Of a stretch of DNA of 64,000 nt, positions 26,926-40,433 are shown piece after piece. How positions within the stretch are numbered: position 1 is the first letter of the stretch; every line of letters begins with the position of its first letter. The position numbers were made by a program, and so were the translations under genes. The DNA is from Nitrobacter sp. NHB1 (GTDB lineage: Bacteria > Pseudomonadota > Alphaproteobacteria > Rhizobiales > Xanthobacteraceae): contig NZ_JBAMDA010000001.1 in NCBI RefSeq assembly GCF_036964665.1, positions 2,208,001-2,272,000 on the forward strand. The letters are read 5' to 3'. The notes under the pieces are model-generated. The model was not told the DNA's origin. It did not search any database and was given only the letters and a program-made list of their open reading frames with translations.

Positions 26926-27836
26926 CCGACGCTTCCACCCCGGTGCATAATGGCCCTGCGGCGCAAAAACGCCCGGCGATCTCGTTCGAGTTCTTCCCGC
27001 CCAAGACCGAGGAGATGGAGCGTAATCTGTGGGACACCATTACCCGCCTCGCGCCTCTTGATCCGAACTTTGTCTCCGTCACCTACGGAGCTGGCGGCTC
27101 GACGCGCGAGCGCACCCATTCGACCATCGCGCGCATCCTGTCCGAGACCGAGCTTCGGCCGGCGGCGCATCTCACTTGCGTCGGCGCGGCGCGCGGGGAA
27201 ATCGACGAGATCGTCAGCCGCTATCACGACATCGGCGTCCGCCATATCGTTGCGCTGCGCGGAGACCCGCCGGGCGGCATCGGCACCGCCTACAGCACCC
27301 ATCCCGATGGCTATCGCAGTTCGGCCGACCTCGTCGCCGGCATCAAACGGCAATACGGCGATATCGAAGTCTCGGTCTCGGCCTATCCCGAAAAGCATCC
27401 GGAAAGTCGCGACATCGATGCCGACCTCGATGTCCTCAATGCCAAGGTCGATGCCGGCGCCGCCCGCGCCATCACCCAGGTCTTTTTCGACAACGACCTC
27501 TACCTTCGCTATCTCGATCGCGTCCGCGCCCGCGGCATCTTTATTCCGATCGTGCCCGGCATCATGCCGATGCACAACTTCAGGCAGGCGAGAGCCTTCG
27601 TGACCAAGGCGGGCACCACCGTGCCATCGTGGCTCGCTGAAAAGTTCGAGGGCCTCGACGACGATCCGGAAACGCGCAAGCTGGTCGCGGCCACCGTGGC
27701 GGCGGGCCAGGTGCAGAAACTCGCCAAGCGCGGCGTCGATACCTTCCACTTCTACACCATGAACCGCGCCGACCTCGTATTCACGGTCTGCCATCTGCTC
27801 GGCATCCGGCCGGACGCCGCGCGGAAGGCGGCATAG
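26922..27836 (+). CDS. metF: 5,10-methylenetetrahydrofolate reductase
   Basis: A 304-residue flavoenzyme making 5-methyl-THF, the methyl donor for methionine synthase. Family landmarks: ISFEFFPPKTEEMERNLW at about 19-36 (catalytic Glu of the EFFPPK motif), VTYGAGGSTRERTH, HIVALRGDPP and the late FYTMNRADL. Length fits. The start overlaps the stop of an upstream gene remnant, so ancestral translation was coupled; today no clear Shine-Dalgarno-independent signal is seen except GGTGGAG upstream. It precedes metH in the same direction. Confidence 0.95.
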   Translation: MTDASTPVHNGPAAQKRPAISFEFFPPKTEEMERNLWDTITRLAPLDPNFVSVTYGAGGSTRERTHSTIARILSETELRPAAHLTCVGAARGEIDEIVSRYHDIGVRHIVALRGDPPGGIGTAYSTHPDGYRSSADLVAGIKRQYGDIEVSVSAYPEKHPESRDIDADLDVLNAKVDAGAARAITQVFFDNDLYLRYLDRVRARGIFIPIVPGIMPMHNFRQARAFVTKAGTTVPSWLAEKFEGLDDDPETRKLVAATVAAGQVQKLAKRGVDTFHFYTMNRADLVFTVCHLLGIRPDAARKAA

Positions 27837-27847
27837 TTTTTTTCCTC

Positions 27848-27976
27848 CGTCATGCCCGGCCTTTGTGGGAGGCATTCACGTCCTGGCGGCAGATGTCTTT
27901 GAGGGCGTGGGTGGGACCAGGACACAGGCGAGCCAGGCGACGCTCTTGTTCGAACGGCTATGCCCGGCCACGACGA
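27848..27976. repeat. Dispersed repeat with CGTCATGCCCGGCC-type ends
   Basis: The left end CGTCATGCCCGGCC and the right end TATGCCCGGCCACGACG form imperfect inverted ends, with internal CACGTCCT-type arms. This resembles the abundant intergenic repeats of Bradyrhizobium relatives. It fills the metF-metH gap and supplies an in-frame ATG (27960) that could mislead start calling. Confidence 0.6.
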
Positions 27977-27992
27977 TCATAAGGTGACCATA

Positions 27993-31850
<3,858 letters not shown>

Positions 31851-31853
31851 CCG

Positions 31854-32276
31854 ATGGACGCATCGTCGGTCGCCGCCGCCTTGCTGCATTCGTCCGCGGA
31901 CGCGATAATCGCAGCCGACCCTGACGGCACCATCACGTTCTGGAATCCCGGCGCTGTCAGGATCTTCGGCTTCACCGCCAGCGAGGCGACCGGCCGGTCG
32001 CTGGATCTGATCATTCCGGAAAAACAGCGCGCCCGGCACTGGGCCGGATATCGCGAGGTGATGCGGACCGGACAAAGCCGCTACAGCGGCGGCGACATTC
32101 TCGCCGTTCCCGCGCTTCGCAAGGATGGGCGGCGTATCTCGCTCGAATTCACCATCGTGCCGGTGAAGGACGCCGCCGGCCGCATGGCCGGGTTGGTGTC
32201 GGTGCTGCGCGACGTCACCGCCCGTTTCGAGGAAATCCGCGAATTGCGCCGCAAGGCCGCCGCGTCGGAAGCCTGA
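31854..32276 (+). CDS. Single PAS-domain protein
   Basis: A 140-residue soluble protein consisting of one PAS domain (HSSADAIIAADPDGTITFWNPGA at the N-terminus) with a C-terminal PAC-like end (VSVLRDVTARFEEIRELRRK) that forms the start of a helix but has no output domain. It begins three bases after metH and is probably co-transcribed with it. The ligand and partner are unknown. It could sense redox or a small molecule and act by binding another protein. Confidence 0.8.
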   Translation: MDASSVAAALLHSSADAIIAADPDGTITFWNPGAVRIFGFTASEATGRSLDLIIPEKQRARHWAGYREVMRTGQSRYSGGDILAVPALRKDGRRISLEFTIVPVKDAAGRMAGLVSVLRDVTARFEEIRELRRKAAASEA

Positions 32277-32316
32277 GCGATCCAGTTCTCGGCAGCGCCG
32301 TCGCCGCCCCCGATTT

Positions 32317-33027
32317 TCAGCTCAACCAACTCACGCGTCCGGTAGCGAGATCATGCATGGCCGCCGCGATGCGCAACTCGCCCTTCGCCGCCAGCGCTTT
32401 CAGGATCGGGCTCCGCGCCGTGAGCGCCGCTGTGGCCATGCGGGCATTGGTTTCAGCCACCGCCTGAACAAAGGCGTCGTTTTTCGATGAAGGCTTGCCG
32501 TCGGCCTTGGTGGCCAAGACCGCGGGCCGGATATGGGCAAGCGTCTCGGTCAGATGGCCGAGCCTGACGTCGTCGATCGCGCCCTTGATCGCACCGCAAC
32601 TGGAGTGTCCGAGCACCACGATGGCGCGCGCGCCGGAGACCTCGGTGGCGAATTCCAGACTGCCGACGATGTCATCGTTGATGAAATTGCCGGCGATACG
32701 GGCGCAGAACACGTCGCCGATGCGCTGGTCGAACACCAGTTCGGGCGGCACCCGCGAATCGATGCAGCCGACGATGGCCGCAAACGGCGCCTGCGCCTTC
32801 GCGGTTTCGCGAACCTGCGCCATCAGATCGCAATTGACGGTCTTGCCGCCGACAAAACGATCATTGCCGGCCTTGAGTCGTGCGATTGCCTCATCGGGAC
32901 TGATGTGCTTCTGCCGGTCCGGCGTGAACACCGCACATTCCGCGGGTTCGGCACGCGCGCTTCCGGCCGAAGCGCCGGTAAACAGCGCAAGCGACGCACA
33001 CTGGCAGAACAAACGGCGGTTCAGCAT
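32317..33027 (-). CDS. Exported beta-class carbonic anhydrase
   Basis: A 236-residue zinc enzyme interconverting CO2 and bicarbonate. Zn ligands are C88 (GCIDSR), H141 and C144 (GHSSCGA), with the D90/R92 pair of the active site. The N-terminus MLNRRLFCQCASLALFTGAS ... ARA looks like a signal peptide, probably Sec with a Tat-like NRR, so the enzyme should act in the periplasm. ATG at 33027 has GGGAG upstream; a 19-codon longer start is not supported. Convergent with the PAS gene. Confidence 0.9.
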   Translation of the reverse strand: MLNRRLFCQCASLALFTGASAGSARAEPAECAVFTPDRQKHISPDEAIARLKAGNDRFVGGKTVNCDLMAQVRETAKAQAPFAAIVGCIDSRVPPELVFDQRIGDVFCARIAGNFINDDIVGSLEFATEVSGARAIVVLGHSSCGAIKGAIDDVRLGHLTETLAHIRPAVLATKADGKPSSKNDAFVQAVAETNARMATAALTARSPILKALAAKGELRIAAAMHDLATGRVSWLS

Positions 33028-33125
33028 TGGAGATCTCCCTCGGGGACCGGCATCTCCCGGTACGGCGCGCTGATCATACCGCATCCTGATTAACGATATG
33101 TCGCGCCGATCCAGCGCCGGGAGAC

Positions 33126-34637
33126 TTACCGACCCTCGCCCTCATCGCTTGCCAACAGGCCACGCATCGCCGCCGCCCAGCCCTTGAGCTTTCGCGCGCG
33201 CGTCGCGGCGCTCATGGCCGGCTTGAACCGGCGCTCGAGCCGCCAGTGGTCGGCGAATTTCGATGGCTCCGGATAAACGCCTGCGGAGAGTCCTGCGAGA
33301 TAGGCAGCGCCGAGCGCGGTGGTCTCCTGGATCACCGGCCGATCCACCGGCGCATCGAGCAGATCCGCAAGGCGCTGCATGGTCCAGTTCGACGCCGCCA
33401 TGCCGCCATCGACGCGCAGCACGGTGTGCGCGGCGTCGGCTTCCGGCCAGTCGGCGCGCATCGCCGCCCACAAATCGAAAGTCTGGTAGCAGACGCTTTC
33501 CAGCGCGGCGTGCGCAAGCTCTGCCGGGCCGGTGTTGCGGGTCAGCCCGAACAGCGCGCCGCGCACATTCGGATTCCAGTAGGGAGCGCCCATGCCGACG
33601 AAGGCCGGCACCAGGTACACCGATTGCGTGGCGTCGGATTTGTCGGCCAGCGGCCCGGTCTCGGACGCCTGCTTGATGAGGCCGAGACCGTCGCGCAGCC
33701 ACTGCACCGCGGAGCCCGCGACGAAGATGGAGCCTTCCAGCGCGTAGGTGCGTTTTCCCTTCAACTGGTAGGCTATCGTCGTCAGCAGCTTGTTTTTTGA
33801 GGCGACCGGCGTCGCGCCGGTGTTGAGCAGCGCAAAACAGCCGGTGCCGTAAGTCGACTTGATCATCCCCGGTGCGAAGCACGCCTGCCCCACCACCGCG
33901 GCCTGCTGGTCGCCGGCGATACCCCCGACCGAAATCGGCGCGCCGAACAGATCAGTGACGCTGTCGCCGAAATGCGCCGACGAATCCTTCACCTCCGGCA
34001 GCATCGCGCGCGGCACCCGCAGGATATCCAGAAGCTCGTCGTCCCACTGCCCGGTGTGAATGTTGAACAGCAGCGTGCGCGACGCATTGGTAGCGTCGGT
34101 CGCGTGAACCTTGCCGCCGGTCAGCCGCCACAGCAGATAGCAGTCCACGGTGCCGAACAGCAGATCGCCGCGCATCGCCCGGCCGCGCGCGCCGGGCACG
34201 GAATCGAGAATCCACGCAATCTTGGTGCCCGAGAAATAAGGATCGACGATCAAACCGGTTTTCGCCGTGATCGCGGGCTCATGGCCCTCGGCTTTCAGTC
34301 GCGCGCAGATATCGGCGGTGCGGCGGTCCTGCCAGACAATGGCGCGGTGCACCGCCTGTCCGGTGGCGCGGTCCCAAACCACGGTGGTCTCGCGCTGGTT
34401 GGTGATGCCGATAGCGGCGATGTCCTTCGGCCCGAGACCGGCTTTCTTCATCGCCTCGCGGCAGGTCGCAACCGTCGAGGTCCAGATGTCCTCCGGCTCG
34501 TGCTCGACCCAGCCCGATGCCGGGAAATGCTGCGGGAATTCCTGCTGCGCGATCGCGGCGATGGAGATGTCGGCGCGAAACACAACTGCGCGCGAGGATG
34601 TGGTGCCCTGATCAATGGCGAGGACGTGGGTAACCAT
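33126..34637 (-). CDS. glpK: Glycerol kinase
   Basis: A 503-residue FGGY-family kinase phosphorylating glycerol to glycerol-3-phosphate. The N-terminal phosphate loop [15 protein letters not shown], the [10 protein letters not shown] motif and the FGGY signature region ([17 protein letters not shown]) are present. ATG at 34637 is chosen; the 15 extra upstream codons have no family match. It stands alone, without glpF or glpD nearby. Length is normal. Confidence 0.95.
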   Translation of the reverse strand: MVTHVLAIDQGTTSSRAVVFRADISIAAIAQQEFPQHFPASGWVEHEPEDIWTSTVATCREAMKKAGLGPKDIAAIGITNQRETTVVWDRATGQAVHRAIVWQDRRTADICARLKAEGHEPAITAKTGLIVDPYFSGTKIAWILDSVPGARGRAMRGDLLFGTVDCYLLWRLTGGKVHATDATNASRTLLFNIHTGQWDDELLDILRVPRAMLPEVKDSSAHFGDSVTDLFGAPISVGGIAGDQQAAVVGQACFAPGMIKSTYGTGCFALLNTGATPVASKNKLLTTIAYQLKGKRTYALEGSIFVAGSAVQWLRDGLGLIKQASETGPLADKSDATQSVYLVPAFVGMGAPYWNPNVRGALFGLTRNTGPAELAHAALESVCYQTFDLWAAMRADWPEADAAHTVLRVDGGMAASNWTMQRLADLLDAPVDRPVIQETTALGAAYLAGLSAGVYPEPSKFADHWRLERRFKPAMSAATRARKLKGWAAAMRGLLASDEGEGR

Positions 34638-34854
34638 GAGGGCTATTCCCGGCAGTGTCGGCTTGTGTAACGGTCGGACCAAGGCAAGCGGATTGCGCCT
34701 GGGCCGTCAAGTTTGAGTGCCGCCGTTTTGACTCACGCTCCTGCTAGCGAGAGGGTAGGATGTCGGCATGATGCTCGATCCGACCACGGCGCAACGGAAC
34801 AAATTATCCGTGCGCCCAATTGTCTGTCACCGTTCAACAACCGAAAGACCTTAA

Positions 34855-35259
34855 ATGAAACTGGCAAAGATGATCCTGGCTGGCTCCGCGCTCACGATCG
34901 TCAGTGCGATGGCCTCTGCTCAAACAACGCCCGCGATCAAGGAAACGCCGCCGCCTCCGGGGACCCAGAAAGGTCTGGTGACGGTCGTCAACCGGATCGA
35001 CAACACGATTGCGATTCGGGCGGAGCAGGACAACAAGGATGGAGCGAAAGCTCCAGACAAAGCGAAACCGGATGAAGCCAAACCGGATGAAGCGAAATCA
35101 GATGGAGCTAAACCGGACGAAGCGAAAGCCGAGGGCGCAACCACGCAGTTCAAGATCGACCACAAGCTGTCGGAGACGGTGCACGCCGGCGACAAGGTGA
35201 CGTTTTCGGTCAGCGACAGCGGCGACCCCAAGACCATCACCAAAATCAAGGCGGAGTAG
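34855..35259 (+). CDS. Small exported protein with KPDEA-type repeats
   Basis: A 134-residue protein with a clear signal peptide (MKLAKMILAGSALTIVSAMASA). The mature part starts with a beta-rich stretch (GLVTVVNRIDNTIAIRA), has a hydrophilic tandem of five 5-residue units (KPDEA, KPDEA, KSDGA, KPDEA, KAEGA at about 67-93) and ends in TTQFKIDHKLSETVHAGDKVTFSVSD. The two beta regions together resemble a CusF-like small OB fold split by the linker; this is a tentative structural guess. It may bind a metal or simply be a periplasmic stress protein. Confidence 0.75.
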   Translation: MKLAKMILAGSALTIVSAMASAQTTPAIKETPPPPGTQKGLVTVVNRIDNTIAIRAEQDNKDGAKAPDKAKPDEAKPDEAKSDGAKPDEAKAEGATTQFKIDHKLSETVHAGDKVTFSVSDSGDPKTITKIKAE

Positions 35260-35422
35260 AGGCGGAGCAGGTTTCCCGCCATGCCTTACCTCGCCACTCC
35301 GCGGTGAGGTGAGATAAGCGGTCAGCAAGACGGCTCCATCAGGCCCCGCCTGTCGCTTCATTGCGGAAGGCGATTTCGTCCCTGGTGAAGCTGGAATCCA
35401 TCGTATGCTGGATATGAATTAG

Positions 35423-35445
35423 TCGTCCCCGCGAAAGGGGGGACC
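35423..35445. repeat. GTCCCC-GCGAAA-GGGGGGAC hairpin repeat
   Basis: A short GC-rich hairpin in the gap before the thiolase 3' end. It resembles a dispersed CGTCCC(C/T)GCGAAAG repeat seen in this bacterial family. A second weak hairpin (CCTCGCC / GGTGAGG) lies at 35287-35312. Neither has a T-tail. Confidence 0.45.
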
Positions 35446-35512
35446 CATAGCCCCGGCATTATGAACTGGCGAAACTGCTTGCTACCACGCCTGGCCTTGA
35501 GTCCGCGCCGTA

Positions 35513-36700
35513 TTACTGCACCACCTCGAACAGCCCGGCCGCGCCCATGCCGCCGCCGACGCACATGGTGACGACGGCGTACCTGGCCTTGCGGCGGCGT
35601 CCCTCGATCAGCGCGTGGCCGGCAAGCCGCGCGCCCGTCATGCCGTAGGGATGGCCGAGCGCAATCGCGCCGCCGTCGACATTCAGCTTCTGCGGATCGA
35701 TGCCGAGCCTGTCGCGGCAATAGATCACCTGCACCGCGAACGCCTCGTTCAGTTCCCACAGATCGATATCGTCGACGTTAAGGCCGTGGCGCTTGAGCAG
35801 GCGCGGCACCGCGAACACCGGGCCGATCCCCATTTCATCGGGCTCGCAGCCGGCGGCGACGAAACCGCGGAAGACGCCGAGCGGCTTGAGACCGCGCCGT
35901 GCGGCTTCCTTGTCGCTCATGATGACGGTGGCGCTGGCACCGTCCGACAACTGGCTGGCATTGCCGGCGGTGATAGTGAACCCCTCGCCGCGTACCGGCC
36001 TGAGGCCGGCCAGACCTTGCGCCGTGGTATCCGGACGCGGACCTTCATCCTGCGACAGCCTCACGTCCTTGAACGAGACCTCCCTGGTCTGCTTGTCGAC
36101 GATCGCCATCCTTGTGGAGATCGGCGCCAGTTCGTCCTTGAACCTGCCGCCCTGCTGCGCGGCGGCGATGCGTCGCTGGCTTTCCAACGCGTACTCGTCC
36201 TGTGCCTCACGCGAGATGTTGTAGCGCTTCGCCACCACCTCCGCGGTGTCGATCATCGGCATGTAGACCTCGCCCTTGATCGCGAGCAGCGCCGGATCCT
36301 CGGCATGGAAGGTGTTGGCGTGCTCGTTCTGCACCAGGCTGATCGATTCGCCGCCGCCGCCGACCGCGATCCCGACGCCGTCGAACAAGACCGAGCGCGC
36401 GGCGAGCGCGATTGCCTGAAGGCCCGAGGCGCACTGGCGGTCGATGGTAGCGCCGGCCACGGTGACCGGCAGGCCGGCGCGAAGCAGCGCCTTGCGGGCG
36501 ATATTGCCGCCGGTCGCGCCCTGCTGCATGGCAGCGCCCATCACCACGTCCTCGATCTCCTTGGGATCGACCCCGGCGCGCGCGACGGCCTCGCCGATCG
36601 CATGGCCGAACAAGGTCGCGCCCTCAGTGGCGTTGAGCGCGCCGCGATAGGCCTTGCCGATCGGGGTGCGGGCGGTGGAGACAATAACGGCTTCGGTCAT
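35513..36700 (-). CDS. Acetyl-CoA acyltransferase (thiolase)
   Basis: A 395-residue thiolase. The acyl-accepting Cys is C90 in DRQCASGLQ; the His of [17 protein letters not shown] (about 351) and the second Cys in [11 protein letters not shown] (about 380) complete the active site. It cleaves 3-ketoacyl-CoA or condenses acetyl-CoA units. AGGAGG precedes the ATG. The start overlaps the stop of the upstream crotonase (ATGA), so both belong to one beta-oxidation unit. Confidence 0.94.
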   Translation of the reverse strand: MTEAVIVSTARTPIGKAYRGALNATEGATLFGHAIGEAVARAGVDPKEIEDVVMGAAMQQGATGGNIARKALLRAGLPVTVAGATIDRQCASGLQAIALAARSVLFDGVGIAVGGGGESISLVQNEHANTFHAEDPALLAIKGEVYMPMIDTAEVVAKRYNISREAQDEYALESQRRIAAAQQGGRFKDELAPISTRMAIVDKQTREVSFKDVRLSQDEGPRPDTTAQGLAGLRPVRGEGFTITAGNASQLSDGASATVIMSDKEAARRGLKPLGVFRGFVAAGCEPDEMGIGPVFAVPRLLKRHGLNVDDIDLWELNEAFAVQVIYCRDRLGIDPQKLNVDGGAIALGHPYGMTGARLAGHALIEGRRRKARYAVVTMCVGGGMGAAGLFEVVQ

Positions 36701-37452
36701 CGGCAGCCTCCTGTTGCAACTGTCCGTTCAGATATCCTGCCGGCTGCCAGCGACGCAAAGGTGCTGCCGTCGGCGACAAGGCGCTTGAGCAGCGCCGCGG
36801 GCTCCAGCGACGGATCGTTGGTGGCCTGCGCCGCCATGAGTTTGCTGTCGTCGTCGCGCAACCTGCGCGGCGGACGCCGCTCCACCAGCACCCGGCGCGC
36901 GAAGGCTTCGCCGCCCGCCGCCGGCCCCTCGACGATCGCATCGATCAGGCCCCGCTTCAGCGCCGCCGCAGCGTCGATCGGATTGCCGCCGACGATCATC
37001 CTGACCGCAAGCTCTGGACCGACCGCACGCGGCAGGCGCTGGGTGCCACCGGCACCCGGCAGCAGGCCAAGTTTCACCTCGGGCAGGCCGAGCTTCGCCT
37101 CCTTCACCGCGACGCAGAAGTGGCATCCGAGCGCGACCTCGAGACCACCACCGAGCGCGGTGCCGTGGATCGCGGCAACGGTCGGCTTCGGCGAATCCTC
37201 AAGCTCCGCAATCACCTCGGCGAGCGCCGGCGGCTGCGTCGGCTTGCCGAATTCGGTGATGTCGGCGCCGGCGATGAAAGTCCGTCCCGCGCAGATCAAC
37301 ACGATCGCCTTCACCGCGGGATCGGTGACCGCTGTTTGCACACATTGCAAAATCCCGCGGCGAACCGCCGCGCTCAACGCATTGACCGGAGGGCTGTCGA
37401 CCGTGACGACCGCGATCTCGTCATGACGTTCAAGCCTGACCACCTCGCTCAC
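36697..37452 (-). CDS. Enoyl-CoA hydratase domain from an internally deleted FadJ-type enzyme
   Basis: A 251-residue protein. Residues 1-200 are a crotonase domain with the oxyanion-hole region [14 protein letters not shown] and likely catalytic acids E105 and E125 ([15 protein letters not shown]). They closely match the N-terminus of bifunctional 3-hydroxyacyl-CoA dehydrogenases (FadJ type) of about 700 residues. The tail [20 protein letters not shown] looks like the extreme C-terminus of such enzymes. The NAD-binding dehydrogenase domains are missing between about residues 208 and 212, as if removed by an in-frame deletion. Hydratase activity may remain. It is coupled to the thiolase. Confidence 0.8.
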   Translation of the reverse strand: MSEVVRLERHDEIAVVTVDSPPVNALSAAVRRGILQCVQTAVTDPAVKAIVLICAGRTFIAGADITEFGKPTQPPALAEVIAELEDSPKPTVAAIHGTALGGGLEVALGCHFCVAVKEAKLGLPEVKLGLLPGAGGTQRLPRAVGPELAVRMIVGGNPIDAAAALKRGLIDAIVEGPAAGGEAFARRVLVERRPPRRLRDDDSKLMAAQATNDPSLEPAALLKRLVADGSTFASLAAGRISERTVATGGCR

Positions 37453-37783
37453 GGCGTACTCCCTGGAGATTTTTTAGGCACTGCCCTCGATGTGCTGCGC
37501 GCATTTCATCCAACAACGGCCTGCTTAGCAATGGTAAGGAGCATCGAAGCTGCGCTGGTCAACTGTTGATCTGCACGACTCCGGGAAGTCAGGAGGCGCC
37601 GCGTCGCCACGTAATCTCGTAGCGTGCGCAGGTTGGTGAGGCCGAAATGGGGAGGGTCGACGAACTGGTAGCGCGAGCTCTCCCCGACCAGGCTCGACTG
37701 CTGAATGGTGCGCCTCGTATCGAGATGCGAGCCGGCTTCGTCCGCCGGGAAGGAAAGGCCGTTTCAGCGCGACGGACGTTTCG
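37453..37783. other. Gap between the crotonase and the globin sensor
   Basis: A 331-base gap without an intact gene. Most of it is covered by a start-less coding-like frame on the minus strand (37506-37763). No promoter or terminator hairpin is evident. Confidence 0.5.
37506..37763 (-). pseudogene. Gene remnant of unknown family
   Basis: An 85-codon open frame bounded by two stops, with no usable start except an ATG near its end. It reads FPADEAGSHLDTRRTIQQ, then FVDPPHFGLTNLRTLRDY. Third positions over the first 55-60 codons are mostly G or C, as in real genes here, so it is probably the 3' part of a decayed gene. I do not recognise the family. It directly follows the stop of the globin-coupled sensor. 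Confidence 0.35.
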
Positions 37784-38896
37784 TCAGGCGGCGTTGAGCG
37801 TCTTGAAGCGCTCCCGCAGTCCGCGCGCGCTTTCGGACACGGCCGCGAGGGTGGTCGAGATCTCGTTGACGGCGGTGCTCTGGGCGCCGATGGCTTCGCT
37901 CTCCGTGGTCATGCCGGCATCGATCTCCTGCACCAGCCGTTGCGAACCGGAGACCTGCCTGATGGCGTGATCGATGGCGGCCTGGATTTCGCCGGCTTGC
38001 CGCGTGACATCCCTGGTGGCGCTTTCGGCCTCATTGGCGAGCGCCTTGACCTCGTTGGCCACGACCTTGAACCCGCGGCCGTATTCGCCGCTGCGCGCCG
38101 CCTCGATCGCGGCGTTCAGCGCCAGCAGCTTGGTCTTGCGCGAGACGTCGGTGATGACTTTGACGAAATTCTCGATCTGCCGCGTGGTCTGCGCGAGATC
38201 GGCGAGATTTTTGGTCAGGGTCTCGATGCTCGACACGGTGTCACGGCATCGCTGCATATTGTCGAGGTTGACGTCGACGATGTTCTTGATGGTACCGTTG
38301 AGGTCTTCGGCGGCGCCGGCCATCGATTTGAGATCGCCGGCCACCTCGACCTCGAAGGCGTTGAGCAGCGGCTCGGAGATCTGTTGGAAAGCGGTTCGGG
38401 CGGCGGCGTTGTCGTAGGCCGAAATCGCGTGGGAGATATCGAGGAAGAACATCCGGACGATGGCGCTGAGCGACGCCTTGAGCGTCGCGGCTTGTCCGGC
38501 ATCATCGAGATGCTGATCAACCGCGAGTCCGAGAAATTTCTCAAGAATGACGGCAGAACTCGCGACATAGAGATCGCTGCTGAGAAGACATTTCTCGTGC
38601 GCGATTCCGATCCTGTTGGCGAAATCCTTGAAGGCCTTGTCCGGCGTGCCGTCGAAGAATCGCTGCCAGTGCTTGAACTGGACGTCGTTGATATGGGCGA
38701 CAAGCTGCCCGATATCGATCTTCTCCCGTTCGCAGCTCTGTTCGATCATCTCCTTGAAGGCGGGAAACGACAGAATGTGCCCGTAGAAGGCGTTGATGAT
38801 CTCGTCCTGGCTGCCCCCCATCCGCGGCTTGAGCGACTGTAGGCAGCTTGCGTCCGCCGGTGTCAAACCGACGAGCGCGGCAAGATCGATGTCCAT
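37784..38896 (-). CDS. Globin-coupled methyl-accepting sensor
   Basis: A 370-residue soluble protein without membrane segments. Residues 15-165 form a protoglobin sensor domain; H100 in NRIGIAHEK is the likely haem-binding proximal His. A methyl-accepting signalling domain follows (about 190-365), with the hairpin tip region [25 protein letters not shown]. It probably senses oxygen through haem and signals to CheA-type kinases, or acts in another cytoplasmic pathway. No che genes are nearby. The start has no clear Shine-Dalgarno. Confidence 0.88.
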   Translation of the reverse strand: MDIDLAALVGLTPADASCLQSLKPRMGGSQDEIINAFYGHILSFPAFKEMIEQSCEREKIDIGQLVAHINDVQFKHWQRFFDGTPDKAFKDFANRIGIAHEKCLLSSDLYVASSAVILEKFLGLAVDQHLDDAGQAATLKASLSAIVRMFFLDISHAISAYDNAAARTAFQQISEPLLNAFEVEVAGDLKSMAGAAEDLNGTIKNIVDVNLDNMQRCRDTVSSIETLTKNLADLAQTTRQIENFVKVITDVSRKTKLLALNAAIEAARSGEYGRGFKVVANEVKALANEAESATRDVTRQAGEIQAAIDHAIRQVSGSQRLVQEIDAGMTTESEAIGAQSTAVNEISTTLAAVSESARGLRERFKTLNAA

Positions 38897-39108
38897 GTTG
38901 AATTATCCGGGCAGGAGGTGATGCATTGAACATCAGAATGGTAAACAACGGCTGAATCCGGTTGTCTGACCAATGCCTGTCGACTCCAGGCTTTGCCTCA
39001 CTCACGAGACCTTGATCGCGAGCCGAAGATGACGCGGTTCCCCGGCGGCAGGCGGCGCCGTGACCGATTGGCGGCTGACATTGGCCGCGGGCTTGCTAAA
39101 CAGGTCGG

Positions 39109-40314
39109 ATGCGAAACCAAGCGATTCGCCGCTGCAACCCAATCATTGCCTGCGCGCTGCTGCTCGCGGCGCTAAGCGCCGTTTCCGGAAGCGCGGCGGT
39201 TCCTGCGGCCGCGTTCGAAGCGATGGCGCAGGCCGCGACTCCGGCGGCCATTGCGGACTATCGCCGCAAGCTGAAGACGTATCAGGAGGCGCGCGCGGCC
39301 TTTGAGGAAGAGGCCGGCGCCTATTGGAATGCGATCGCCGACAGGCGGCGCATTCGCAACGCCAGGCGGCGCGACCGCCAGCCCATCACCCTCGACGACT
39401 ACGTGCTGACCCAGCCACCGCTCTATGACGGACCGAAACGGCCGGTCAACCCGGAACCGGAAGAAGAGCGCCCGCCGCGTCAGCGCAAAGCCATTCCCGT
39501 TGTCGCCGATCTGCTGAAGGCCGCGGCCCAGCAGTTCCAGTTCGTGCCGCAGCGCCCGGCGAGCGAGATGGATTTCAAGCGCGCCTATGCGCGCCTGGCG
39601 CGGGCTTACGGCCTGACGAGAGAGCAGGCGGTCCGGGTCTATTCGTTCGAGACCGGCGGCAACGGCAATCACGACATGCAGTCGGGCCTCAGCGCCTCGC
39701 GGCCGGGATCGCGCGCGATCTCCACCGCGATCGGCTACAACCAGTTGCTCACCACCAACAGCGTCGAACTCGTCGCCGAACAAGGGCACGACATCGTGCA
39801 CGCGCTCGGCGAGAAAGCGGCGCGGCTGTCAGGACCGCAGCGCACGGCAATGGAGCGCAAGATCGCGATCGTCCGCCGCATGGTGGCCTATGCGCGCTCG
39901 GTACCCGATACCTGGAGCGCGCATGAGAAGCTCGCCGACACGCCGAAAGGCTGGGCGATCCATGCGCTGGTGCTGGATATCGACGTCGGTCCGCTGTTGC
40001 AGACCCACAAGCTCCTGACCTCGATCATCTTCGCGCGCAACAAGGGCTATACCCGTCCGCTGACCGCCGCCGAACTGGAGATGATGAACCTCACCGGCGA
40101 CGGCACCGGGCTCGACATGGTGACGATGCCGCAGGCGATGCGCGAGCAGGTGCCGACCGCGAATTTTTTCCAGCGCCGCGGCTATGAGCGCAATCCGGTT
40201 GCGATCCGCCACAACACGGTGGCGAAACTCCTGGCAGTCACCGATGCGCGGATGGACAGCAACAGCGCTAAGCCGGGCGCGCGGGAACTGGCGGCAGCGT
40301 TCTCCACTCGTTGA
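39109..40314 (+). CDS. Exported DUF1402-like protein with lysozyme-like motif
   Basis: A 401-residue protein with a signal peptide (about residues 1-36). The mature part has a helical Glu/Arg/Lys-rich region, a proline-rich linker (VNPEPEEERPPRQRKA) and a C-terminal domain with SFETGGNGNHD near 183-193 and AIGYNQLL near 211, the ExGG...IGYxQ pattern of lytic-transglycosylase-like folds. That suggests peptidoglycan binding or cleavage, but no activity is known to me. Monocistronic, followed by an IS5-type element. Confidence 0.75.
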   Translation: MRNQAIRRCNPIIACALLLAALSAVSGSAAVPAAAFEAMAQAATPAAIADYRRKLKTYQEARAAFEEEAGAYWNAIADRRRIRNARRRDRQPITLDDYVLTQPPLYDGPKRPVNPEPEEERPPRQRKAIPVVADLLKAAAQQFQFVPQRPASEMDFKRAYARLARAYGLTREQAVRVYSFETGGNGNHDMQSGLSASRPGSRAISTAIGYNQLLTTNSVELVAEQGHDIVHALGEKAARLSGPQRTAMERKIAIVRRMVAYARSVPDTWSAHEKLADTPKGWAIHALVLDIDVGPLLQTHKLLTSIIFARNKGYTRPLTAAELEMMNLTGDGTGLDMVTMPQAMREQVPTANFFQRRGYERNPVAIRHNTVAKLLAVTDARMDSNSAKPGARELAAAFSTR

Positions 40315-40433
40315 TGTCGGCCTTTGCAGCAGATCCGATCACACGGACGGACCGCCATACGATCCGCACCCGTGGGCTGAAACCGGGTCTTGGGTGAAAG
40401 GACTAGAGCGGATCGACATTCAGCGCAGCCAGA

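Noticed and set aside
27837-27992. Cobalamin riboswitch before metH
   Set aside because: No B12-box or conserved core was recognised; the gap is explained by a dispersed repeat.
35615-37426. Plus-strand frame of about 600 codons opposite the thiolase and crotonase
   Set aside because: Antisense of two recognised enzymes.
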